The notes under the pieces are model-generated. The model had not been told where the DNA came from. It made no database searches and saw only the letters and a list, made by a program, of their open reading frames with translations. Position numbers and translations under genes: made by a program. From Olsenella sp. kh2p3 (GTDB lineage: Bacteria > Actinomycetota > Coriobacteriia > Coriobacteriales > Atopobiaceae), in assembly GCA_900119625.1 (NCBI GenBank), contig FPKD01000012.1, positions 1 through 36,965 of the forward strand: 36,965 nucleotides of DNA, in the 5' to 3' direction. This document shows, piece by piece, positions 1 through 6,628 of the stretch (the first letter of the stretch is position 1; every line of letters begins with the position of its first letter).

Positions 1-50
1 TTTCCGAGCTTGGTCGTGTCGAGGATCATCCCCGCATACGCGGGGAGCAC
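1..50 (-). CRISPR. Leader-proximal end of a type I-E CRISPR array (one repeat plus partial spacer)
   Basis: Bases 23-50 form a 28-nt repeat. Read on the minus strand it begins GTGCTCCCCGC and ends GCGGGGATGATCC, with a CCCCGC/GCGGGG stem and a 4-nt loop, which is the common type I-E repeat class. Bases 1-22 are then the first, leader-proximal spacer, cut by the window edge. The array would be transcribed in the same direction as the cas genes and lies just after cas2, the usual I-E layout. Only one full repeat is visible, so array status rests on the repeat class, its position beside cas2 and the related repeats at 6526-6602. Confidence 0.85.
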
Positions 51-144
51 ACTTAGCGACCTGCGTAACTATACCGCACTCCTCAGTTCTAGATTCGGTT
101 GTCAAGGAACAATCACGCATCAGCACGCAGCCTCGGCCACGTTG
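51..144 (-). promoter_or_regulatory. CRISPR leader
   Basis: These 94 bases separate the cas2 stop from the first repeat and are where the leader is expected in a type I-E locus. On the minus strand they contain TTGACA (100-105) and TATAGT (68-73), but the gap between them is 26 nt, too long for one standard promoter. Transcription may come from only one of these boxes or from read-through of cas2. No IHF-type site was recognised. Confidence 0.6.
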
Positions 145-537
145 CTATCCCCCAAACCTTCTTGCCGCCCGATACTTACTCGCGTTGCTCCATCCCTTTT
201 GCGGCATCCCAAGCATCGTCGCGTCATCAGTCCCTAGCGGCCTTTTCATCAATTCAACCCCCTCGCAGTCAATCGGTTGCCAGTCAGGCTGAAACGTCTT
301 AAAAGCAAGGCGTTGCTCGTTCTTGGCCGAGTACACCATGATCGCCCTCCCGTTGTGCACCATGGCAAGCACCCGTGCCCAAAGCCCTTCCCGCACCCTC
401 GCGGAGACGTGTCCCACGAACACACCGGGGGATATCTCAAGCAGCCATCTCGTCAAATCGCCACGCAGGCCAACTGGGCATGCCGTCAACACAACCACGA
501 CCACGTTACTCGCCTCCCCCGTCGTCCGATGCCGCAT
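145..537 (-). CDS. cas2: Cas2, type I-E CRISPR integration subunit
   Basis: Cas2 dimers bridge two Cas1 dimers to form the spacer-integration complex. The 130-residue product has the CRISPR-Cas2e pattern: a beta strand VVVVVLTACPVGLRG, then LTRWLLEISPGVFVGHVSARVREGLW, close to E. coli Cas2 ([27 protein letters not shown]). It carries about 35 extra residues after the usual end, rich in small and basic residues. The frame stays open upstream to 615, but the ATG at 537 places the conserved first strand close to the N-terminus. The gene overlaps the end of cas1 by about 30 nt in another frame, implying translational coupling. Confidence 0.9.
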   Translation of the reverse strand: MRHRTTGEASNVVVVVLTACPVGLRGDLTRWLLEISPGVFVGHVSARVREGLWARVLAMVHNGRAIMVYSAKNEQRLAFKTFQPDWQPIDCEGVELMKRPLGTDDATMLGMPQKGWSNASKYRAARRFGG

Positions 538-1501
538 ATGATCTCCCTGCAGCGACCTCCCCTGCCTTCTCGTCCCAAAGACCGAGGTGGTTAGACTCGG
601 GAGTAAGCTCCCCATCGCTTTCCGAGGACGCCTCGCTTAGCAGCAAGCCCTTGATATCCCTCACCATGCGGGGAAGTATCGACAGGTCAAACACCGCGTC
701 TCTCATCTTGCGACGGGTCTCCGCGCCAACGTCTGTGGGCTTCTCGGCAGCAGTCTGGAACGCCACGGGAATCGAAATCTCCGCCTTATAGAGGTCGGCG
801 ATGTCATACACGAACGATCTCTCGTGACCAGTGTGAACAAATCCCAGGCCCGGAGAGCATCCCATGGCGACTATTGCGGAATGCGCAAGAGCATAGAGAC
901 AGAAGTGCGCCGCAGATAGCGCCTTGTTGATCTCTGTCGCGTCGTCGAAATCATCGGGGTTGTATGTCCTGCGATCCCAGGCAACACCGGTCTTCTCGGA
1001 CCACTCTTTGTATACCCGACGCACCCGCACGCCCTCGCGGCCCCGAAGCTGCCCCATTGTGAGATGGCTCACATCCTCGCCGGGAAATCTCATCCCATAC
1101 ATCTTGCGAGCAATCTCGAGCCTAGTTCGCGTGTTCGAGACCAGCCTGGCTTGCGCCTGGAGAAGCACGCTCGAATGGGTAAGCGGCTTTCCGAAGGCAT
1201 ACATTCTGATGCCCCTCTCGCCCACCCAGATCACGGTTACCCCGCATTCACCGAGCATGGTCATGGCGTCGTGTGTAATCGATGCTCCTGGACCAAGCAT
1301 GAGCACGCTCAATGCGGCGGATGGCACATGGGTAGTGCCCTTGTCATCCCGTACGGCTATCGCGTTGTCCGCACGATTAATCCTGCAATGCTCAAAGTAG
1401 AGAAATGAGATTCTGTCTTCCACACGCACAAGGTCAACGATATCCGGCGGAGGAGCGCCCCTCCGATTCGACTTCCCTCCACCGGCAATCGCATCGGACA
1501 T
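506..1501 (-). CDS. cas1: Cas1, type I-E CRISPR integrase
   Basis: Cas1 is the metal-dependent integrase that inserts new spacers at the leader end. The 331-residue protein matches the I-E subgroup. Catalytic residues line up with E. coli Cas1: E156 in RGREG (E141), H223 in GFVHTG (H208), and D233/D236 in SFVYDIAD (D218/D221). A strong ribosome site, AAGGAGG, precedes the ATG. After the conserved core the protein has a C-terminal tail rich in Glu, Ser and Gly, making it longer than the 305-residue E. coli protein. It lies between cas6e and cas2 in the standard I-E order and appears intact. Confidence 0.95.
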   Translation of the reverse strand: MSDAIAGGGKSNRRGAPPPDIVDLVRVEDRISFLYFEHCRINRADNAIAVRDDKGTTHVPSAALSVLMLGPGASITHDAMTMLGECGVTVIWVGERGIRMYAFGKPLTHSSVLLQAQARLVSNTRTRLEIARKMYGMRFPGEDVSHLTMGQLRGREGVRVRRVYKEWSEKTGVAWDRRTYNPDDFDDATEINKALSAAHFCLYALAHSAIVAMGCSPGLGFVHTGHERSFVYDIADLYKAEISIPVAFQTAAEKPTDVGAETRRKMRDAVFDLSILPRMVRDIKGLLLSEASSESDGELTPESNHLGLWDEKAGEVAAGRSYAASDDGGGE

Positions 1502-1544
1502 GGTCGCCCCTCCTTGGACGAATGCTTATGAAAACATGCTTTCG

Positions 1545-2231
1545 TTAACTTACGGGCGAGACGGTCAAGAGCCCACAGCCAAACCCCTTTGCACGCCCCA
1601 TTCCAAAGCAAAGGGTGTGCCGCAGGAGACCGGGATCGCTCACAGTAAGAATCCCGTCATACATAGCCGTAGTAATGGTGACTCTCTTCCCTTTCCGCTC
1701 ATACTTCTCCGTATGCCGCTGAGAGACTGTGAGCAGAGGGAAACCCTCGTCACTGCTGGCCACTGCAAAGCCATGGCTTTCGGCGCGACTCAAGAGCCAC
1801 TCCACCTGCTGTGCCATTGTCACGCACCCCTGGATGGAACCCACAACCTTTGGATTTGGATCTCTCCCCTTGTCGACAAGAACTTTGCGTGCCGGGTTTG
1901 CCTTTAACCTGAAGCGCCACGTCTGCCCAGCATTAAGCCGACTAAGCACAGGCGAGTAGTCCTTTGTCTCGCCAACGCTTGTTGCGGGCCACCCGCATTG
2001 CTCGGCAGTGTGCGAGAAGTCGGGACGGTCGGGACTCACAACGTATAGCCAAGTTTCATTTGTGGGTGCGGGCGACGAGTCGATTCGCCACAGGATTCTT
2101 CCCTCGTCTGACGCTCGACAGGCATCAGGTGGAAACGCATTCTCAACCGCAGCGTGCATGCGATAGGGCGAGGAGAGAAGCCGAATGGCCTCCGGGCGTC
2201 TAGCGTTAAAAGGGAGCCTCGAGATATACAT
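1545..2231 (-). CDS. cas6e: Cas6e (CasE), pre-crRNA endonuclease
   Basis: Cas6e cuts the repeat hairpin in pre-crRNA and stays bound to the 3' hairpin of the mature crRNA in Cascade. The 228-residue protein starts MYISRL, has the likely catalytic His26 in YRMHAAVENAFP (E. coli His20 in YQLHQGLWHLFP), the conserved RLKANPARK segment in mid-protein, and the Gly-rich loop GMGRAKGFGCGLL near the C-terminus. AAGGAGGTG sits just before the ATG. It lies 21 nt after the cas5e stop and ends 43 nt before cas1. Confidence 0.95.
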   Translation of the reverse strand: MYISRLPFNARRPEAIRLLSSPYRMHAAVENAFPPDACRASDEGRILWRIDSSPAPTNETWLYVVSPDRPDFSHTAEQCGWPATSVGETKDYSPVLSRLNAGQTWRFRLKANPARKVLVDKGRDPNPKVVGSIQGCVTMAQQVEWLLSRAESHGFAVASSDEGFPLLTVSQRHTEKYERKGKRVTITTAMYDGILTVSDPGLLRHTLCFGMGRAKGFGCGLLTVSPVS

Positions 2232-2252
2232 GGTGGCACCTCCTTTCGTTCC

Positions 2253-2978
2253 TTAGAAGAATCCCATTGGATCGTGATCAGGAAGCTTTGTAGCGCCGGG
2301 GCTGGCAGAGGGGGCCTTTCCGTCGCCAAGCTGATTGACGGGGACTCTGAACCTATACACACCTCTTCCTGCGTACTTTCTCCCTGCTCCGCTGAAGCTC
2401 AGCGGAAGGTCGGCCTGACTCTCCGCCGCCTCTCCCTCACGCGCATCGCATGCCACCTCGAGCTCGGTAAGCTGCTGATGCCTACGCCTGTAGCGAGTCG
2501 TGGCGAGCCATGGCTCAGACGAGAGTGCCAATCTGACATCCTGGTAGTCATCACGCACGCCCCGCGAGGGCGGCGTGTCGGGAGGGCAAGACCTTCTCCC
2601 CAAAAACAGAGGCCAGTTGGGATGTCTTAGCGCCTCATCAAGCTCTCGCAGCCAGGGGGCATCTCCAGCAAGTGCAACCAAGAACTTGGCATCTGCGATG
2701 TAGTGCCTGTACGAGAGGGGCATGGCCTTGTTGGGGTCCCCAAGTGGACGCTCCGTCTGGAAGTCGACCAGCAAGCTTCCTGGCTGATCGAGGCGCACTC
2801 CAAATTCAAGAGACGAGAGGTCATCGACCCGATCTTCTCTCGGCCTACCTAACGCCGAGGCGAGCATCCCCACCACGCCGCTCTTAGTTGGCTCCCAGCG
2901 GGTCCCCCTCTTCACGTAACGCGAGGAGTCGCCCCAAGATTGGAGCGGACCCGAGAGCTCGAGCAATAGGACGGCCAT
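2253..2978 (-). CDS. cas5e: Cas5e (CasD), Cascade subunit capping the crRNA 5' handle
   Basis: Cas5e holds the 8-nt 5' handle of the crRNA and contacts Cas8e. The N-terminus LLLELSGPLQSWG, the segment RWEPTKSGVVGMLASALG and the later LSYRHYIADAKFLVAL are typical of the I-E Cas5 family, and 241 residues is a normal length. The start overlaps the cas7e stop (TAATG-type junction), so translation is probably coupled. No defect is visible. Confidence 0.93.
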   Translation of the reverse strand: MAVLLLELSGPLQSWGDSSRYVKRGTRWEPTKSGVVGMLASALGRPREDRVDDLSSLEFGVRLDQPGSLLVDFQTERPLGDPNKAMPLSYRHYIADAKFLVALAGDAPWLRELDEALRHPNWPLFLGRRSCPPDTPPSRGVRDDYQDVRLALSSEPWLATTRYRRRHQQLTELEVACDAREGEAAESQADLPLSFSGAGRKYAGRGVYRFRVPVNQLGDGKAPSASPGATKLPDHDPMGFF

Positions 2979-4117
2979 TACTCCTCACCCTTCGAGAGCG
3001 CATCGAGGACGCTGGCGCTCACCCCATCGAGCATCTTGGGGAACGTGACCTGCTCGCCAATCTGCCTGAGCGAATCCGTTCCGCCGTCCACAGCAGTCCA
3101 CCACACCTTGACGGGTGCGTTGCCATACGTCTCGGAAAATTGAAGGAGCTTGGTCGCAAGGCGATCCTCCGCCTGATGTGAAATCGACACGCCCTCCTTC
3201 GGCGAAACAGGGGACTCAAACGCAGAGACTCCATTGATGGGCTGGTCATTCCTGAGTGCAACAAGCACGGCACTCGGAAGCGTCCTGTTTGCGAACGTGT
3301 TCTGCTTGCCTGTTGGCATAGACTCGACAAACGCCTTGAGGAACGCTCGGACGCCCTCTGCCACTGCGTCGGCATCCCCAAGCTGCTCCTCCAGGGACGG
3401 CAGACAAACGGTTGCGTATCGATACAACGTCGAGGAGTTAAACCCAATGGTATCGAGCATTGCCGCACCCGCATTGTCTTCTGCAGAGCAGTCGTCTACC
3501 GCAGCGAAGTAGTCATACTCCTGCGAGACCTTATTGACTGAGATGGCATGAGCAACCTGGGCGCTCGCATCCGTATTCAGGTCGGGAGCATCTGCGAGCA
3601 TCCTTCCGAAGAGGGCAATATCCAAAGCCTGAGTGCCATGGAACGCAGAAGAGACGGCCTTCTTTACCTCCTTGGACGGCTTCGAGAGGTTCTCGCCGGC
3701 ATCGTGCGCATCGATGGCTATGTGTGCGAGCTTCTCGACCTCAGCCCTAGCAATGAAAATAAGGTACTGGGACACGGAGGTTCCCTCTTCTGATCCCGCA
3801 CGCCTAGACGCCTCAACCTTCACCCCCGTGACCCTAAGGACATCGCTGGCGAGTTCGCTCGCCACATCTGCCAAATCTGGCCTCTGGCGCACAATATCGT
3901 CTTCAATAAGGGCAACGGCATGCTTGGTCCTCACGCCAAGCTCCGAGGAATCGACCAGGCTTGGGAACATCTCTCTCATGGCATGCTTCCATGCCTGGCT
4001 CGACACGCGAGAGCGCTGGTATCCGCCGTAAATCGCTGTCTTGGGCGTGCCGGTGTCGTCCCTGTTCATGTCGCATGGTGGAACGTTCTGAATCACATGC
4101 AGGTCAAGGTACATCAT
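2978..4117 (-). CDS. cas7e: Cas7e (CasC/Cse4), Cascade backbone subunit
   Basis: Cas7e polymerises along the crRNA spacer, one subunit per 6 nt, forming the Cascade backbone. The N-terminus MMYLDLHVIQNVPPCDMNRD followed by GTPKTAIYGGYQRSRVSSQAWKHAMR is diagnostic of the Cse4/CasC family. I chose the ATG at 4117 because GGAGGG lies 7 nt upstream. A second in-frame ATG at 4132 overlaps the cse2 stop and would add five residues. The product is about 379 residues, near the usual length, and the stop overlaps the cas5e start. Confidence 0.93.
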   Translation of the reverse strand: MMYLDLHVIQNVPPCDMNRDDTGTPKTAIYGGYQRSRVSSQAWKHAMREMFPSLVDSSELGVRTKHAVALIEDDIVRQRPDLADVASELASDVLRVTGVKVEASRRAGSEEGTSVSQYLIFIARAEVEKLAHIAIDAHDAGENLSKPSKEVKKAVSSAFHGTQALDIALFGRMLADAPDLNTDASAQVAHAISVNKVSQEYDYFAAVDDCSAEDNAGAAMLDTIGFNSSTLYRYATVCLPSLEEQLGDADAVAEGVRAFLKAFVESMPTGKQNTFANRTLPSAVLVALRNDQPINGVSAFESPVSPKEGVSISHQAEDRLATKLLQFSETYGNAPVKVWWTAVDGGTDSLRQIGEQVTFPKMLDGVSASVLDALSKGEE

Positions 4118-4131
4118 TCGAGTTCCCTCCA

Positions 4132-4782
4132 TTAGTTTCTGTCTGCTTTGGCGTCTTGGCCGTCTTGCTTGGGATTTGCCTTGTAGAAGTCGCGCGCCCA
4201 GTGCATGAAGACGTCTCCCCTTGTGTCCTCAAACTGAATCTCAAAGAGGTCCGAGGCGAGCTGTCCAAAATCCAACTGGATTGGGGTCTTAACCTTTGCG
4301 GTGCGTATGAGCCTAACAAGTGAGCGGACCCCAACCATCGCTCCAGAAAAATCCGTAGCTGCCTCGATAGAGGAAAGTCGGCGCTTTACCCCGGATTCTC
4401 CACCGCCATTACTGGCTGCAACGTAGAGGCGGCAGGCGTTCCCAAACGACCCAGCGTTCCCGCTATTAGTTGGAAACGTTGCGACAGGGCTCTTTCTCGA
4501 CTGCTGGAGAATGGCGTAAAGCTGGAGGGCGGCTCGCACGCTTTCTAGCTCCTTGCGCTCAGTTTCCTCCCCAAGATTGAAGCTAGGAAGATCGGCAAAG
4601 AGCTCCTCGCCAACGCTCATCCAGGATGCCTCGCCTGCCGTGTCCAGGCGCCTGAGACGCGCTAGGCTTGCCCTCGAAGACGCTCTGCCTGCAAGATAGC
4701 CAGACTGTAACGTGCCAACCTTGGAGTCGACGCATCTCGCAATTGCTCTGGAGACCTCTCTTATTGACATGGCCAGAATCAC
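4132..4782 (-). CDS. cse2: Cse2 (CasB), Cascade small subunit
   Basis: Cse2 dimers form the inner belly of Cascade and stabilise the R-loop. The 216-residue protein has family features: a helical N-terminus, the LRRLDTAGEASW region, an EETERKELESVRAALQLYAILQQ helix, and a C-terminal LVRLIRTAKVKTPIQLDFGQLASDLFEIQFE segment. The first possible start is a GTG at 4782 that overlaps the cas8e stop (GTGA). An ATG at 4770, with AAGGAG 11 nt upstream, is an equally reasonable start. The end overlaps the first possible cas7e ATG. Confidence 0.9.
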   Translation of the reverse strand: MILAMSIREVSRAIARCVDSKVGTLQSGYLAGRASSRASLARLRRLDTAGEASWMSVGEELFADLPSFNLGEETERKELESVRAALQLYAILQQSRKSPVATFPTNSGNAGSFGNACRLYVAASNGGGESGVKRRLSSIEAATDFSGAMVGVRSLVRLIRTAKVKTPIQLDFGQLASDLFEIQFEDTRGDVFMHWARDFYKANPKQDGQDAKADRN

Positions 4783-6491
4783 TCCTTCCCTTCCTCAATC
4801 GTGATATTCGCTGTGCCTTCAGGCACTTTCCTCGGCTTTTCCGGTACTCCGAGAGCCTCAATAAGGCCCGCTCTCAGGATTGCCAACGCCCTCCCCGCGG
4901 TCATGCCATCGTGCTCCTCGAAGAATGACCGGTCACATTCACTCAGGTAGCGTGAAGCATACGAGAGAAGCCTGCGACGTACTTCGTCTCTCCATTCCGC
5001 GCAATATGTCTCAACGGCACCCGCTTCGTTTGGGAAATGGGCAAGCCGGCTGCGGCAGATGACGTCGAGTTCCGCAAAAACAGATTCCCTCACCCGGCTT
5101 CTCTCCTGCGTCGCAACGCTCGCCGATGCCTTGTCGCCTGCCGCCTTCTGCGTATTCGAGACAAAGTTCACCACCTTTCCCACCGCCTGATCGATGGAAT
5201 CAATGGTTGCAAGCGCCCGGTTACATGCATTTGAGTCATGCTCGAACAAAGAGACGCTCAGGTCGAACTTGTCATCGATGGCATCAGCGAACACACTATT
5301 CTGCGTGCCATACGCCATTCCCTGCGCATGGATTGCAACCACTGGAAACTCTTCCGGAGAAAGAACCTCCTCATAGCGAAGGCGCTCTATCCAGCGGACA
5401 ACGCCCGGCCGCAGGTCGCCATCCTGCCCCACAGAAACTATCGAGGCCAGTCCACGCCAGATTGCGCGTGTGGGATCATGCGATTTTGGCAAGCGAGGCA
5501 CATACGGAAGACCCAAGCTCTTCTGCTGAGAAGTACTTATCCTCCACGCCGTCATGGGTTCTGAGCCTTCCTTGTCCATGACAACGGGAATGTCACCGTA
5601 GCAGCTGATTACCCCAATGACTCGGGTGCCATCGTCATTGGGAACCAGGCGCATGCGCCTGCTCTGCCAGGTGTAGCACTGAGCAGGACCATAGGGTTCG
5701 CCCGGACTTGGAATGCGATAGTCAGGTGAAATCTCGCTTCGTTCCCAAGAGGGCACGTCTTCTTCGCAGCCAACGATGGGCCTTCCACCACGCGCGTTAT
5801 CAAAGAGCACCAAGTTGAGCATGAGAGTCTGGAAAAGGTTGGTGCCCTCGAGAAACATGCCACCCTCTGCGCCCAGCATGCCCGTGCCAACGGCTCCCTT
5901 CGGCGGATATACCTTACCGGACTTCACATGGGTGTTTCCCTTGACCGGCGTCTTGATGCCGGCGGTCGCATATGCCTGCTGGAAGATGAGCCATCGGCTA
6001 GCCTCGGAAAAGGACAGTCCGTCTATGCGATTCTTGTTTCTCAGGGAGAAGAGAAACTTGTCGCTCTTGGGGACGTCTGCAATCAACTCATCCACACCAT
6101 CAGGGTCTTTGTCAGCATACTCGAGGCCCGCCACCTGATAGAAGGGGTGACTTGAATCAAAGAGGTCAAACCTTTCCTTGACGGATGTTAGATATGCGAC
6201 GATTCCATCCAAGTTAAAACGATTATTATCCCAGGTCTCCCCCCACCAGTCGAGCAGGGCATCCTCAGTTTTGGTACCCCCTTGCGAGAGCCGCCTATAG
6301 AGGATTGCCAGCAACAGGCGAAGTATTGGCTCCACCTGCTGTGGAGAGTCACCGCTAATCTCTCTGATCTGCTCGGCATCCTTGAACAAAGTCTCTATCG
6401 ATACTTCTCGACACACACCGTCGTGATAGATGACCGGTATCCAGGGGTCGGTAGCCAGGTTGAAATGGGGTTCGACCGCTTCGCTTGCCAT
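4779..6491 (-). CDS. cas8e: Cas8e (Cse1/CasA), Cascade large subunit
   Basis: Cas8e reads the PAM, starts R-loop formation and recruits Cas3. The 570-residue protein opens FNLATDPWIPVIYHDG, then LLLAILYRR, and carries a mid-protein block with FLFSLRNKNRIDGLSFSEA and GGMFLEGTNLFQTLMLNLV, as in other Cse1 proteins. GGAAAGGAGG precedes the ATG. It is the first gene of the Cascade operon; the crRNA-like element at 6526-6602 lies immediately upstream in its likely 5' untranslated region, which suggests feedback control of this gene. Confidence 0.95.
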   Translation of the reverse strand: MASEAVEPHFNLATDPWIPVIYHDGVCREVSIETLFKDAEQIREISGDSPQQVEPILRLLLAILYRRLSQGGTKTEDALLDWWGETWDNNRFNLDGIVAYLTSVKERFDLFDSSHPFYQVAGLEYADKDPDGVDELIADVPKSDKFLFSLRNKNRIDGLSFSEASRWLIFQQAYATAGIKTPVKGNTHVKSGKVYPPKGAVGTGMLGAEGGMFLEGTNLFQTLMLNLVLFDNARGGRPIVGCEEDVPSWERSEISPDYRIPSPGEPYGPAQCYTWQSRRMRLVPNDDGTRVIGVISCYGDIPVVMDKEGSEPMTAWRISTSQQKSLGLPYVPRLPKSHDPTRAIWRGLASIVSVGQDGDLRPGVVRWIERLRYEEVLSPEEFPVVAIHAQGMAYGTQNSVFADAIDDKFDLSVSLFEHDSNACNRALATIDSIDQAVGKVVNFVSNTQKAAGDKASASVATQERSRVRESVFAELDVICRSRLAHFPNEAGAVETYCAEWRDEVRRRLLSYASRYLSECDRSFFEEHDGMTAGRALAILRAGLIEALGVPEKPRKVPEGTANITIEEGKE

Positions 6492-6525
6492 TGCTCCTCC
6501 TTTCCTAAAGACCGTTGCCGCTTAC

Positions 6526-6602
6526 ACGTAAGCCCCGCATTCGCGGGGAGCACGAAATCCCGTCCGTATACTACGGATCAGCCCCATATGGATGGGGAGC
6601 TA
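6526..6602 (-). ncRNA. crRNA-like mini-array between cas3 and cas8e (candidate Cas-regulating RNA)
   Basis: Two 28-nt repeat-like units (minus order: 6602-6575, then 6553-6526) flank a 21-nt spacer (6574-6554). In the first unit the stem reads CCCCAT/ATGGGG instead of CCCCGC/GCGGGG: both inner base pairs changed on both sides, so pairing is kept. Its last eight bases, GCTGATCC, differ from the array handle GATGATCC at one position. The second unit keeps the full stem and its 5' flank, GTGCTCCCCGCG, but has lost the handle. The parts needed for a mature crRNA (upstream handle, downstream hairpin) are therefore kept while the dispensable parts have drifted. The 21-nt spacer is 12 nt shorter than a usual 33-nt one, equal to two Cas7 subunits. 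Known crRNA-like regulators (CreR type) occupy comparable positions in cas operons. The function is inferred; I found no convincing target by eye. Confidence 0.7.
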
Positions 6603-6613
6603 TGGATTACAAG

Positions 6614-6628
6614 TCAGATAATATCTGA
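6614..6628 (-). promoter_or_regulatory. 15-bp palindrome over a possible -10 of the crRNA-like element/cas8e promoter
   Basis: TCAGATA-T-TATCTGA (minus strand) is a perfect palindrome with 7-bp arms and one central base, overlapping the cas3 stop codon. It contains TATTAT (6618-6623), a good -10 box. Initiation about 7-9 nt further would start RNA near 6609-6611, just before the first repeat-like unit at 6602. No good -35 is visible at 16-18 nt, which would suit an activator or a regulated promoter. The regulatory role is inference. Confidence 0.45.

Noticed and set aside
68..105. TTGACA and TATAGT in the leader as one promoter
   Set aside because: The spacing is 26 nt, well outside the usual 16-18 nt.
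6554..6574. Self-target of the crRNA-like spacer in the cas promoters
   Set aside because: Short partial matches (for example GTAGT near 6648, and GTATA near 9797) were seen, but none is longer than about five seed bases with an acceptable PAM.
6526..6602. A CreTA-type RNA toxin-antitoxin instead of a regulatory RNA
   Set aside because: There is too little room and no small toxin frame or second RNA gene visible between the element and cas8e. It cannot be fully excluded.
6526..6602. Simple relic of a degenerating CRISPR array
   Set aside because: The compensatory stem changes and the selective retention of the handle on one side and the hairpin on the other argue against random decay.
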